Position numbers and translations under genes: made by a program. From positions 50,761 through 114,760 of the forward strand of contig JANQFH010000013.1 in NCBI GenBank assembly GCA_028277945.1: DNA of 64,000 nucleotides, given 5' to 3'. Under the pieces are notes generated by a model. It saw only the letters and a list, made by a program, of their open reading frames with translations. It did not search any database and was not told the origin of the DNA. Positions 17,307 through 27,135 of the stretch are shown here, in pieces. The stretch is from Oligoflexia bacterium. GTDB taxonomy: Bacteria; Bdellovibrionota_G; JANQFH01. Each line of letters opens with the position of its first letter. The first letter of the stretch is position 1.

Positions 17307-18143
17307 ATGGCTGCAGAACCTCCGAGGGCTAAACCACCAGGAAGGCGCCTTTACAGCTTGGATCCAGCCAACTTCCTGCTCTCGCTCATCTTCGCGATTT
17401 TGGTGTTGGCCGTGCTGGTGCTGCTGGTACAGCAGATTCAGAGGTTTCGCAACCGCCGCGCCGGTATTACTTACATCCACCAGGTAGAAAAGGAGTTTAC
17501 GCAGCAGTTGACGCAAGATCTGTTTATGGCTGATCTACACCGCGGCTCCTGTTGGCGCCCGCCCATCATGGTTGAAGCAAGTGGACGCGCCTTGCGCCTT
17601 AGGAGCAGCCACCCCGAACATGTAACCACCCTAACCAGGCCCGCAAAGACCCTTGAAGGCTGGCTACACTTGGCAAATTTAGTCGGCTTGCGCACGGACA
17701 TGAAAATTCGTATCTGCTACCAAAACCGTGCCGAGGAGCTTCTCATCAAAAAGATCAAGGAAAAAGAAGAGGAAGGTGATGAGTCATCCGACAGGATGAT
17801 CACTATTGGCAATCTACGTACAGGGATCAACGCCTTGGAGAATTCCTACCCTGTCGGTGCCACCGTCAGCCGGCTCGATGAAGTTCTCTACAGCTTTGCA
17901 AACTCGCGGCTCACCCGCAGGCCGAGCCGTGGTATGGCCCGTGTCATCCCCGCAGTCAGTGACTTTGTCGTCAAACTCCTACCTGGAGCGGAATCAACTT
18001 ATGAAATCCACTATACGCTGCAAGATGAAGTCAGTGGTCTGGCCAAAGAACAACTGTTGACATGGATACCGTGGTCGGACAACCCAGCGCTGACTGCCAA
18101 ACAGGTTAGCGAGCATTACGGCATCACGAACAAATCACCCTAG
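17307..18143 (+). CDS. Single-pass membrane protein of unknown function
   Basis: I do not recognise a family. The 278-residue protein has a short basic, proline-rich N-terminus and one membrane helix at about 22-44 (FLLSLIFAILVLAVLVLLV). The remaining 230 residues are soluble and mixed alpha/beta, with a charged stretch KKIKEKEEEGDE near 148-160. It starts six bases after the FHA-DUF4388 gene, so it probably belongs to the same transcript. Its TAG stop shares the palindrome CTAG (18140-18143) with the stop of the convergent DUF4388 gene. Confidence 0.7.
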   Translation: MAAEPPRAKPPGRRLYSLDPANFLLSLIFAILVLAVLVLLVQQIQRFRNRRAGITYIHQVEKEFTQQLTQDLFMADLHRGSCWRPPIMVEASGRALRLRSSHPEHVTTLTRPAKTLEGWLHLANLVGLRTDMKIRICYQNRAEELLIKKIKEKEEEGDESSDRMITIGNLRTGINALENSYPVGATVSRLDEVLYSFANSRLTRRPSRGMARVIPAVSDFVVKLLPGAESTYEIHYTLQDEVSGLAKEQLLTWIPWSDNPALTAKQVSEHYGITNKSP

Positions 18144-19525
18144 GGCTTGCTCTGCTTGACGCTGCGGATGAGAAAGTGTCCCTGTGCTTGCGTTGGCTGA
18201 ATATCAATGAGCTTTAACGACAGTCTCTGTTTTCGCTTGGCAGAGTTCTGTTCAATAGAGAACAGATAGGCCAGGGAGTCATTCATGTCGTTTTTGGGTT
18301 CTCTGTTAACCTGCACGGCATACTCTGCGTCGCTGAACTGGTAGGGCTTGTCCTTAGGTAGCACAAGGGAGCGTTCAGCAAAGCGCCTGAGTAGCTCACT
18401 CGCCTTGCTGTGGATGGTTGAACTCCCTGTCTGTAGATACGTTACTTTGCCACCATCCAGGCGGTTTAACAGCGCAAACAAAAACAGCGGGATCAGTAGC
18501 GTGCCAAAAAGCGGCAAGAACCACTGCAGCGATGGCCGGTAAGTTTGCCAAAAGTCCTCAGCGCGTACACTGATCCACGCCAGCATGCTGCTGGTCTCAC
18601 GTATCTCAGAGCGCTCTTTGATCTTGTCACGCTTATGACGCCGCTCAAGCACCCTGGGAAAGGTTGCAGCCTCAAAGAAGTAATCGAAGACCCTCTCTTG
18701 CCAAGAACCCCTGTCACTATCTGCTGCTAGGTCTGCTACGGCCTGACGACTCTGAAAGTAATACTTACCAGCCTGCTGGCCAAGCCAAGGAACCCACTGG
18801 GTTACTGGCAGCGTGATTCGGCCTTGATCACAGGGAATCTTTAGCGTCCGCAACCACCGTTTTAGTGTGAGAACGCCGCTGGCTTTGGTCTGTTTGAGGA
18901 CGTTGAGTAGGATCGGTAGCGGTATATCGGTAAGCCTGCCATAATCCAAGTCAATGCCACGCTCCCACGGATAGACATCGCTAAGCGGTGTTGTCGCATC
19001 CAGCAGCTGCTCAAACCGCCACACCAGTCGTTCGGGAGAAATGCCAGGGTAGCCTGAGTATCTCTCGGGGATATCACGACGATCAAAGACAAACCTGCCT
19101 CGTCGCCAAGCCAACAGACTGAGCGCCTGCCATTCAACCAAGAGCCGGTGTAGCTCATCCCGGTGTTGCTGTGTCAGCAGATCTGAGGCCCTTAGATAAT
19201 CAAGGAAGTGACCACAACCGCGGCGCTGCTCTTGGCGCTTGATGGCCGTGAGAAACCTCTGCCAACAGCGCCTGTAGATGCTCTCACTGAGAAAGCGATT
19301 ATGTACCAACAGATAACGAAGTAAGCTTTCTGCAGCAGGGGTGCGGATGTAGACGACTTTGCTCCCACGCATCCATACGCTTGCCTTACGCCCCTCAGAG
19401 GCAAGACGCAAACGCCCACTGCTTGCAGCAGACTCCAACAGCTTGAAGAGCCCCACCATGCCAAGCTCCTGAATGTCTCCAGGAATATCCAAATGCTTAT
19501 TGGAAATCTGCGGGATGAGCTGCAT
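18140..19525 (-). CDS. DUF4388-like membrane protein with a C-terminal extracytoplasmic domain
   Basis: The 461-residue protein opens with a DUF4388-like segment (about 15-90): GMVGLFKLLES, SSGRLRLASEGR and GSKVVYIRTP. A second copy-like segment starts near 198 (YGRLTDIPLPILLNVLKQTKASGVLTL). A membrane helix follows at about 333-353 (LQWFLPLFGTLLIPLFLFALL) with about 105 further residues. The order resembles the FHA-DUF4388 protein nearby but without an FHA domain. It is convergent with the previous gene and shares its CTAG stop. Its role is unknown; its location suggests it belongs to the same kinase/FHA system. Confidence 0.65.
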   Translation of the reverse strand: MQLIPQISNKHLDIPGDIQELGMVGLFKLLESAASSGRLRLASEGRKASVWMRGSKVVYIRTPAAESLLRYLLVHNRFLSESIYRRCWQRFLTAIKRQEQRRGCGHFLDYLRASDLLTQQHRDELHRLLVEWQALSLLAWRRGRFVFDRRDIPERYSGYPGISPERLVWRFEQLLDATTPLSDVYPWERGIDLDYGRLTDIPLPILLNVLKQTKASGVLTLKRWLRTLKIPCDQGRITLPVTQWVPWLGQQAGKYYFQSRQAVADLAADSDRGSWQERVFDYFFEAATFPRVLERRHKRDKIKERSEIRETSSMLAWISVRAEDFWQTYRPSLQWFLPLFGTLLIPLFLFALLNRLDGGKVTYLQTGSSTIHSKASELLRRFAERSLVLPKDKPYQFSDAEYAVQVNREPKNDMNDSLAYLFSIEQNSAKRKQRLSLKLIDIQPTQAQGHFLIRSVKQSKP

Positions 19526-19706
19526 CTTTAAGTAAACTTAATTTCCCCCCTTAACGAGGGGATAGAGAGGTGGCCGTAGTAGCCAAACTCCTTTGTTTTA
19601 TTGTATAATAACATATTGACCTAGGGGGCAACCAAATCAACAACTGCAGCCAAAACGTCAAGGAAAGGTGTTACTTTTTTTGCGTTTTTTCTGCAAGGGG
19701 TAAAAC

Positions 19707-22340
19707 ATGCAACAAGCCGTGACACGCAACCATAAGCAGCGACAAGGCGTAGCCCTACCTGTAGCCATTGTTATCCTAGTCGCCCTGAGTGCCATCGCCT
19801 TTGCTGTGATTCGTAAGGCTAGTATCGGTATCAAACAGGCGGGGCTGGATCGCTCGGCCCAGTCAGTACGACGCTTTGCCGAGAGCGAGATGGAGCGGGT
19901 GGCAGATTGGATGCAAAACTGGTATGGCAACGACGCTAATGGTAGTGATCCCAACCTCTTTGTTGATGATCCCACCACCAAACCTATGACCCACAAGACA
20001 GGTGGGGACTACCACCATATAGAGCTTGATAACACCATCACCAACCCCATATTGATGATCAACGATCTACAAGACCGCTTTCGCGCTGTTCTCAACGAAG
20101 CCAACAACTACCCAACTGCTTATCCAGGTTGGAGCTCACCTGAGAGTATTAACTGGGGGGTTTTCTCCTATAAAGACGACGGTAACATGACCTCGCGCGT
20201 ATGGGCCTCTCCGGTTAGATTTGATGGCAATGGTTTCTGTAATCTCGCTGGGGCTAACGAAGGCATCGCCTGCAAAGAGCTCATCAATTACGGCTCTAAC
20301 CCCGCAGTACCCACTGCCATTGGACTACGCATTACCCTTAATGCGACGACCGAAAACAAAAATGACGCTAGCAAAAAGATTGCGCTAAAGCGCCGATTCT
20401 GGCTGGTGAGCGCACAAAACGCCAACACCAATGTTGCTAGCAATACCGGTAAACACCGTGAGTGCAGCCATTGCCATGAGCGGATCTATGGCGGCATGAC
20501 GATGTCGAGCAACCACGATCTGCGGCCAATTTCACCACACTCGCAATACCTTTTTGTTACCGGCCCAGGCGTTTTTGCTGGACGCTTTGAACTCTTTTCC
20601 TGGCCCAGCATAACTGCGCCCTTACGCAAGGTCGACTGCTCAGATCCTGTCCACAACTGTTTTACCGATTCTTATGGCGACGTGATTTTGGATACACTCT
20701 GCGAACAGAACGACCCTGATTGTAAATTTGAACCTGGTGAAGCCTACAACGGCACCACCCATTTTAAAGACCTGCAAGAAAATGTCTCAGATCCAACGCT
20801 TATTGCCCAATTCGAACCCGTATTGGACTTTAAAAACAAACCAAAGGGTAGCTGTCCGAGTTATGAGCCTGATTGTGGCGTTATAGGAGAGATGAAGAAG
20901 TATGTGCACCACTACTCCTTTGAGCTTGGTGATACCTATCAAGAGTATGCTGATGATACCGGTGATCAAGCCTATATTGAGAAAGCGGGATCTGCCAACT
21001 TGTGGTTCAGTACGGGCAAAAAGGGGGACATTACCAACGATCCCTATGTGGAAGACCCAACCGAGGGACTTGACGCCTATTCGGAGTGGATTGGTCCAAC
21101 ATCTGCTGTGGGTGACAAAATCACCAAGAGTTTCTCACATGATAAATATGTTGCTGCTGCTGATGACACGCGTACCACTCATCCTAACCCCACTGCAAAA
21201 GCGCTCAAATTGGAAGGAAGCACCATCATTGACGGCGAGTTGAACTTTTGTGGTGATATTATTATTGAGGGAGATTTGGTCGTCAATGACGTCACCTATG
21301 ACATCCCAGATGGCTGTCCGTTTGATTATGCAAGCTTAATCGTTACCGGCAACGCCTACTTCATTGGTGAAAAGTTTGTCCATCGTGACTACCCTGATGT
21401 CACTACAGCTGGTGGCCAGCCGAGTAATGGTAAAGTCTTTGTGCCTTCAGACTTTTCCACGGATGATCCACCATTAGCACTCTTGGTTGGTCACAATGTC
21501 ATGATGGGACAAGTCCCCTCCATGAGCAACCTTAACCTGGCTGTGCCAGTGATGAACGACGACGCAGCCACTACAATACAGACTCCCACAAAAAGTGGCA
21601 CACTAAACTTTTTCGAAGACAAATCAAACTTTAACCCGCTCTACACTGATGCAGCTGACAAAGAGTACACCGGCTTTCTCACCTTTGATAATCCAGGTGG
21701 TCCTAGTGATAAAGGCGGTCCGCGTGAAGATATGGTGCCATTTTATTATTACACTGGCACTACGGGCAACGTAGATATAGGCTCCGTGGACGATGTGCCT
21801 GTTGCTTATAACGGCATACTGCCTCGTGGTGGGACCCTGGTTACCGATTTCGAACAGTGGAATGAGGGAGGGGATGGCAATATTTGGGTAGCTACCAAGG
21901 ATGATGGCGCCTGGATCACTGGCAATACCATTGTTAAACTCTCGGGCAAGGAGGGCCTAGGTGGTGCCGAAGAAGTCTTTGTAGACGAGGATGTGAACTA
22001 CATCAACACCACCCACGTGGTCCATGCTGCCATACTCGCCTCTAACATCATGGCACACAACCGTGCAAATGACTTGAGTCAAGAGGGAGGTGAACCTCTC
22101 GCAGACCCAACCGATACAATAATTCCTCCATGGCCAGCAACAGCGGAACTGTTCGATGCCGATGGCGATGGCTTTAGCCATATTGGCGTGATGGCGACCC
22201 CAGCCATGGGTAACATGCATCTGTTTAACACCGGCGGCACCTATGTTTACGCCCATCCAGGGGTTCTCAATCTACCCTTTTTCCAGGCGGTGGTTCGCGA
22301 CATGGTGGCCAGTAATCTGGAGATAGCCGAACACCCATGA
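19707..22340 (+). CDS. Large PilX-like pilus assembly protein
   Basis: The N-terminus resembles PilX-type minor pilin components: a basic leader, then QGVALPVAIVILVALSAIAFAVI (about residues 13-35) without the classical GFxxxE processing site. The remaining 840 residues are exported and rich in Cys, Asn, Asp and Thr. Oddities are a haem-type CSHCH motif (Cys253-His257) and a calcium-loop-like DADGDG at 817-822. AAGGGG lies six bases before the ATG. It overlaps the next gene by ATGA and heads a cluster with a prepilin-like protein and a peptidase. PilX proteins are usually about 200 residues, so the long body is probably a surface or adhesive domain; that is inference. Confidence 0.7.
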   Translation: MQQAVTRNHKQRQGVALPVAIVILVALSAIAFAVIRKASIGIKQAGLDRSAQSVRRFAESEMERVADWMQNWYGNDANGSDPNLFVDDPTTKPMTHKTGGDYHHIELDNTITNPILMINDLQDRFRAVLNEANNYPTAYPGWSSPESINWGVFSYKDDGNMTSRVWASPVRFDGNGFCNLAGANEGIACKELINYGSNPAVPTAIGLRITLNATTENKNDASKKIALKRRFWLVSAQNANTNVASNTGKHRECSHCHERIYGGMTMSSNHDLRPISPHSQYLFVTGPGVFAGRFELFSWPSITAPLRKVDCSDPVHNCFTDSYGDVILDTLCEQNDPDCKFEPGEAYNGTTHFKDLQENVSDPTLIAQFEPVLDFKNKPKGSCPSYEPDCGVIGEMKKYVHHYSFELGDTYQEYADDTGDQAYIEKAGSANLWFSTGKKGDITNDPYVEDPTEGLDAYSEWIGPTSAVGDKITKSFSHDKYVAAADDTRTTHPNPTAKALKLEGSTIIDGELNFCGDIIIEGDLVVNDVTYDIPDGCPFDYASLIVTGNAYFIGEKFVHRDYPDVTTAGGQPSNGKVFVPSDFSTDDPPLALLVGHNVMMGQVPSMSNLNLAVPVMNDDAATTIQTPTKSGTLNFFEDKSNFNPLYTDAADKEYTGFLTFDNPGGPSDKGGPREDMVPFYYYTGTTGNVDIGSVDDVPVAYNGILPRGGTLVTDFEQWNEGGDGNIWVATKDDGAWITGNTIVKLSGKEGLGGAEEVFVDEDVNYINTTHVVHAAILASNIMAHNRANDLSQEGGEPLADPTDTIIPPWPATAELFDADGDGFSHIGVMATPAMGNMHLFNTGGTYVYAHPGVLNLPFFQAVVRDMVASNLEIAEHP

Positions 22341-22678
22341 GGCACGTAAACCAGCAGCAATCTCAGCTTGGTGTAGGTCGATCTATGACCCTGGGCATGA
22401 TTGTTCTTGGTGTTGTAATTGTCGGTGTGCTCTTTCTGCTGACAAAACCAGAACGGCTGCCGCAGGAAGGCAAGAGAGGCGGAAAGTCTGGTGTAATGTC
22501 GCTCTCAAAAGAAAAGAGAGCTGCCGGCAAAAGAGAGGACGCTTCACCACGACAGGGTTACATTCCTGATAACTACGAGCAATCAGAACAGTACAGAAAA
22601 GATCTTCGCCGTGCTGCTGAAGATGTGAAGCTGATGATTAGCAACTATGTCAAGAGCAAACAGAAGAAAAAGCGCTAG
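22337..22678 (+). CDS. Small basic membrane protein of the pilin-like cluster
   Basis: The 113-residue protein has one membrane helix (about 17-36, MTLGMIVLGVVIVGVLFLLT) and a lysine/arginine-rich tail ending in KSKQKKKR. I do not recognise a family. Its start overlaps the preceding PilX-like gene by ATGA, and its end overlaps the following prepilin-like gene by 32 bases. That tight packing supports its reality and a role in the same apparatus. Confidence 0.6.
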   Translation: MRHVNQQQSQLGVGRSMTLGMIVLGVVIVGVLFLLTKPERLPQEGKRGGKSGVMSLSKEKRAAGKREDASPRQGYIPDNYEQSEQYRKDLRRAAEDVKLMISNYVKSKQKKKR

Positions 22679-23663
22679 CAACTGCCTGGCCTTCAGTATT
22701 ACTGAAGTCCTGATTGCCTTGCTCATCGCCAGTGTGGTGACCATCTTTTTGTTTAAAACCTTCTCGAGCAACAAGACTGTATTTGAGCGCGGTAGCACCA
22801 AGGCAAGTCTGCAGCAGCAGGCCATCAGTGCCAGGCGATCCTTAGAAAACTACTTTGGCCAGGCCGGTGCCAACCCCTGCTTTACCCCCTATTGGAATGA
22901 AGAGCATCCCACGCAACAGGCCGACACCCTACAAATTGCTTACAGTCCAGCACATCCTTGGGGAGGCCCCAACGACGTGCTCTTTAGTGGAGCCACCTTC
23001 ACACCAAACCCATTTCAAGCAGTCATCATTCATAAGGATGAAAAGCTCGGCGGAGAGCCAGGCACTCCTGGCTGTGACTCCACGGGTATCCAGTTGGTCG
23101 CTACAGATGGCAAAAAGTGGACTGTTGCCGGCACCGACTATTTTCCAGCACAACCTGGTTCCGCAGAGCTGCTCTTCGTCAATAATATTAAAGATTCAGG
23201 TGGCTCACCGGCTTTTGATATTGAATGTTCAAATTTTGCTGACAACACACTGCTGGCTTTACCCATAATTTATGAAGACACCATGCCTAGTGAAATCTTT
23301 GCAGACTGCAGCCAAGCTCGAGTGATTGTGCGTAACGTCGAATGTTTCTATGTGGACTACCTCTTCCCACCCGCGTTAGGTGGAACCTGCGGCTCCAGCA
23401 GCCCTGATCCAGAAACGCAGTCCTGTAAACTGGACGCCGATAGCTATGACACTGCGGCTGATCGTCGTATCGTCAACAAACTGCGGGTCTACCTAACCCT
23501 CAAAGCCAACAGCGCAGAGCGCGGCTATAAAAACCCAGGCGATCCTACCTTGTGCAATAGCGACCCCATACTACCCACAGGCCCATCCATGGCTGGTGAA
23601 CCTTTTCGCACCATAAACCTGCGCCGGATCATACCCCTGCCTTTAGTAAACTACCGCAGCTGA
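22647..23663 (+). CDS. PilW-like prepilin-type protein
   Basis: The leader is short and basic and ends in CLAFSITEVLIALLIASVVT, with Phe after the probable cleavage point and Glu at +5. This is the type III prepilin signal processed by PilD. The mature part (about 320 residues) contains about a dozen cysteines and is predicted to be exported as a minor pilin or pseudopilin; size and position next to a PilX-like protein suggest PilW. It overlaps the small membrane protein gene. No secretin, assembly ATPase or prepilin peptidase is present in the immediate cluster. Confidence 0.7.
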   Translation: MSRANRRKSASNCLAFSITEVLIALLIASVVTIFLFKTFSSNKTVFERGSTKASLQQQAISARRSLENYFGQAGANPCFTPYWNEEHPTQQADTLQIAYSPAHPWGGPNDVLFSGATFTPNPFQAVIIHKDEKLGGEPGTPGCDSTGIQLVATDGKKWTVAGTDYFPAQPGSAELLFVNNIKDSGGSPAFDIECSNFADNTLLALPIIYEDTMPSEIFADCSQARVIVRNVECFYVDYLFPPALGGTCGSSSPDPETQSCKLDADSYDTAADRRIVNKLRVYLTLKANSAERGYKNPGDPTLCNSDPILPTGPSMAGEPFRTINLRRIIPLPLVNYRS

Positions 23664-23667
23664 TGTC

Positions 23668-24981
23668 ATGGCGCGGTTCATTGGTTTCCTTTTCATTGTA
23701 ACCACGCTGTTTGTCACAACCACGCCTGCAGAGGTAGCCACCAACAGCAAAAAAATCACCAAGAGAGAAGTGCAACGGGTAATCGGTACCATCCGTGATC
23801 ACATGGTTACCCTACGTGGCCTCCCAGCCACCGGCCCCTATCGACCTCGTGCCTTTAAACATAAACTCACAAGTAAATCGCAACTCAACAAGTACTTGCA
23901 ACAACAGTTTGCTCAGCAGTACAACGCCAAAGAGCTCGAATGGGAAGAGCGCTTTGTGAAAATGCTTGGCATGTTGCCTGCACAGCTTAACTACGAAGAG
24001 GCCGTTATTGCTTTTTTGGTGACTGAGGCAGGCGGTTACTATGATCCTTACAAACGCACCCTCTATGTGGCGGATTGGATTGCCACGCACCTACAGAGAC
24101 CGGTGCTGGCGCATGAGATTGTGCATGCGCTGCAAGATGCCCACTTTAACCTCAAACCCTGGCTCAAACGTGACTCTCACAACGACGATCGCCGTTTAGC
24201 CTGGCAAGCACTGCTGGAAGGCGATGCCACCTACAGCATGTACCTCTACGAAATACAACAGGCTGGACTGCAGCTTAAGGATTTAGACCAGGCACAGTGG
24301 CAGAACTTGCACAAGCAGATCCTTGCTCTCAACCAGCACTCTTATGTTACCGCAGCAGAGCACCATGCTACAGCTAAGGTACCTTATTTGATTCGTGAGA
24401 TGAGTTACTTTCCCTACCGTGACGGGCTGCGCTTTGTCATTGCCCTGACAGCAAAGCAGCCGGGCTTCAAAGCCATCAATAATGCCTTCAAACGGTTGCC
24501 CGCCTCAAGCGAGCAGATTCTCTATCCAGATAAGTACATGCACAACCAAGACGCTCCAGTAGAGATCGACCTGCAGCCACTTCGGGATAGGCTGCAACAA
24601 TTGAAACCACCATGGCAACTCAAGAGTCATAACCTGCTTGGGGTGCAGGGATGTCGGCTGCTTTTGGGTCGTCTGCTTGCCCAACCAACCGTGCAGCAGG
24701 CGTGTGACCATTGGCAGGGGGATCGCTACGCCATCTTTGAGCAACAGAGTACACAAGCCACTGTGCTCATCGTCATGCACTCCCTCTGGGATAGCATAGA
24801 CGATGCCAGAGAATTCGCTGCGGCCATGCGTACGTACCTGGCAGGTACGCCAAGGCTACAAACCGAGCAGAGTAGTGCGATCAAGCAGCAAGGTAGGACA
24901 GTTTTGTTTTTGACCGTTTCGCCAAAGATGGAACTCGCGCCTATTCTACGCGCAGCACTCGCATCTGCAGATTTGCCATAG
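23668..24981 (+). CDS. Exported HExxH metallopeptidase-like protein
   Basis: A signal peptide (about residues 1-21) precedes a gluzincin-like pattern: HEIVH at 149-153, with a downstream Glu184 in ALLEGDATY that fits the third zinc ligand. The AHEIVHAL...EGDA arrangement resembles poorly characterised extracytoplasmic peptidases common in myxobacteria and relatives. It starts four bases after the prepilin-like gene and probably belongs to that operon. Its 3' end overlaps the convergent lipoprotein gene by 41 bases. The catalytic residues are present; the substrate is unknown. A role in processing pilus-associated surface proteins is speculation. Confidence 0.72.
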   Translation: MARFIGFLFIVTTLFVTTTPAEVATNSKKITKREVQRVIGTIRDHMVTLRGLPATGPYRPRAFKHKLTSKSQLNKYLQQQFAQQYNAKELEWEERFVKMLGMLPAQLNYEEAVIAFLVTEAGGYYDPYKRTLYVADWIATHLQRPVLAHEIVHALQDAHFNLKPWLKRDSHNDDRRLAWQALLEGDATYSMYLYEIQQAGLQLKDLDQAQWQNLHKQILALNQHSYVTAAEHHATAKVPYLIREMSYFPYRDGLRFVIALTAKQPGFKAINNAFKRLPASSEQILYPDKYMHNQDAPVEIDLQPLRDRLQQLKPPWQLKSHNLLGVQGCRLLLGRLLAQPTVQQACDHWQGDRYAIFEQQSTQATVLIVMHSLWDSIDDAREFAAAMRTYLAGTPRLQTEQSSAIKQQGRTVLFLTVSPKMELAPILRAALASADLP

Positions 24982-27070
24982 TACCATCTTCATCCGCGTC
25001 CGCAGCCAGCAGAAACCTGTTCAAACCACTACTGCTACCCACACCGTAACGCAGCATACGGATGGCCACCGACCGAACCGAACTTGCGATCTGCGTGTCA
25101 CCATCGCTAAAGTCATTGATGGCCGGCCCATTGGGAATATCGACATCGAGATCAATGCCCACAGCATCGCCAGTAAAGTTATCGCTGTAGGGTGTTTGCA
25201 AGAGATAACGACTTGAGGTGAGAATCGGGCTGGCCAAGCTAGCGTTGTAGAGCGTCACCATGTAGTCACGAAAGGCGCTCTCAAAATCGCGATCAAAGGG
25301 ATCAAACGAAGGTAGGGTTTGATCGAAGTTGGTAATGCCACTAAAATCGCTACTGATAAAGGCTTTGAAAAACGCCGCGCCGCCATTGTCCGTATAACCA
25401 GAACCACTGGAAGCCTGCGTAGCACCGCCAGTCTGTTCCAGTAGGTAGCGCAAGAAGAGAAAGTTGGCCCCACGCACACGAGCCGAGACAAAATTGCTAT
25501 TATCGATAAGCGAGGTCTCTGCCTGTCCCTCATAACTACCTGCAGGAGTGAGATACATGCTGGCAAAATCCTCAGGGCCATCGTTTTCTGACTGATAGCC
25601 ACAGACAGCTTCGGCATTGTAGCTAAAACCCTCATTGGTATAGGATTGAGAGAGCTTGATCTCACTGGTAAGACTGTTTGGGTTAAAAACCTCACCTTCA
25701 CCCGAGACGATTTTTTTCAAGGTTGCCTCATTAAAGTTGATGTTGTGCTGCAGCTCGTGACCGGCTGTACTTGCTAACAGATCTAAGTTGGAAGAGGTAT
25801 GCGTGACAAAGAGAACATCAGCCTCGTTGCTGGCGTTGCTGCCATCAAACTCAGATTGGTTGGTAGCATCGTAGAAACCGAGCACACCGCAGGTGAGATC
25901 GGTCATGACGATTTCAACCATATCGTTGGCGTCAACATCAGAAAAGTCACCAAAGAAAAACTCGAGCCTGGGGGCGATATTCTGCTCTAGGGCGCTCTTG
26001 ATGGCATCGACTTTGCCGGCGGTTGTGCCATCGACGCTGCTCTCATCAACGAGAATCCGAAAGCCGTTATTAGTAATCGCTTTGACCAGTGCATCGTAGG
26101 TAAGCACGGATGACGAGCTGGTATTGCAGACATCGAGCATACGGACAGTGCACGCTTTATCATCGATGTTGCTGCCATCTCCGACACAGAAGTTCAACCC
26201 TGAACCGCTCTTGGTGAGGGGGGCAGGGGTCTTGCCTAAGAGCTTGTCCATAAAACCCTGAGCCAGACCCTTTTCAATGAGATCACGGGCACGTTGGCGC
26301 ATAAGACCATCAACGTAGAGCTGTGGCGTGGGAATAGGCAGGGAGCTCTCTCCAGTTGCATCACCACTGCTAAGCTTGGTCGACAGTTTAAGGCCGGAGG
26401 AGGCCGTGGTTGAAGTGAGGGAAAAATCGGTCGTCATGACGCTATTGTCAGGATCACTCTTATAACCTGGTGGAAAACTGGTAACCAAAAAGAGGTATTT
26501 CTCTGCAGCCGAGCTGGTCAGGGTGACACTGCCACGGCTCGCTGCCAGCGGCACATCGACAAAATCTCCCACAGAGAGCGCTGTCTCAACCCGAAAACCG
26601 CCCTGGAAGGTGCCAAAACTATCAATGCCAAAAGCGAGAGTTGCCTTGGCGGTATCAATGGTTAGCTCCCCATTGGCGGTAAAGGTCACGGGGTCTCCCT
26701 GTTTAAAGATAATGGCATCAGGATCCAAAGTGAAAAAGTCACCTATGTTATCGGCATCGTAGGGAAGGGTGAGGGTAGCATCTTCGGACAGTGCTGTACC
26801 CGCCGGCAAGATCTCCACCGCCTCAGTGAGCGCAATGGAAGGGCTAGAGATGATGTCACTCGCTGCCTTGATTTCAATAGTGGTATCTTCACTGAGTGCC
26901 CCAGCAGGGACAGTTAGGCAAGTGCCGGCTATAACGCTATTGGTAGGAGCACAAACCGTACCACCATCCTCGGCATCGATGAGGCCAGTTTCATCATCAC
27001 CGCTGCAGCCAAACAGCACAGCCAGGATGGCAACCATTAACAAGCAGGATTTTGTTACCCTAGGCGGCAA
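24941..27070 (-). CDS. M30 hyicolysin-like metallopeptidase lipoprotein
   Basis: The frame is open to 27151. The best start is the TTG at 27070, because GGAGGAGT lies six bases upstream and the protein then begins with a proper lipoprotein signal (PPRVTK, hydrophobic stretch, LFGCSG; Cys near residue 22). The first 150 residues carry two repeats of a Thr-rich V/LPAGALSEDTTIEI pattern, as in ZU5-like surface domains. The C-terminal half has HELQH (about 438-442) and a downstream NEGFSYNAEAV glutamate, as in M30 peptidases. It is predicted to be an outer-membrane or surface lipoprotein. It is convergent with the HEIVH peptidase gene. Its substrate is unknown. Confidence 0.75.
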   Translation of the reverse strand: MPPRVTKSCLLMVAILAVLFGCSGDDETGLIDAEDGGTVCAPTNSVIAGTCLTVPAGALSEDTTIEIKAASDIISSPSIALTEAVEILPAGTALSEDATLTLPYDADNIGDFFTLDPDAIIFKQGDPVTFTANGELTIDTAKATLAFGIDSFGTFQGGFRVETALSVGDFVDVPLAASRGSVTLTSSAAEKYLFLVTSFPPGYKSDPDNSVMTTDFSLTSTTASSGLKLSTKLSSGDATGESSLPIPTPQLYVDGLMRQRARDLIEKGLAQGFMDKLLGKTPAPLTKSGSGLNFCVGDGSNIDDKACTVRMLDVCNTSSSSVLTYDALVKAITNNGFRILVDESSVDGTTAGKVDAIKSALEQNIAPRLEFFFGDFSDVDANDMVEIVMTDLTCGVLGFYDATNQSEFDGSNASNEADVLFVTHTSSNLDLLASTAGHELQHNINFNEATLKKIVSGEGEVFNPNSLTSEIKLSQSYTNEGFSYNAEAVCGYQSENDGPEDFASMYLTPAGSYEGQAETSLIDNSNFVSARVRGANFLFLRYLLEQTGGATQASSGSGYTDNGGAAFFKAFISSDFSGITNFDQTLPSFDPFDRDFESAFRDYMVTLYNASLASPILTSSRYLLQTPYSDNFTGDAVGIDLDVDIPNGPAINDFSDGDTQIASSVRSVAIRMLRYGVGSSSGLNRFLLAADADEDGTMANLQMRVLRVE

Positions 27071-27135
27071 AAACGCACTCCTCCAATGGCGGGTCTTCTT
27101 AATGTAGCATGGCTGGGAAAAGAGGAAATAATAAA

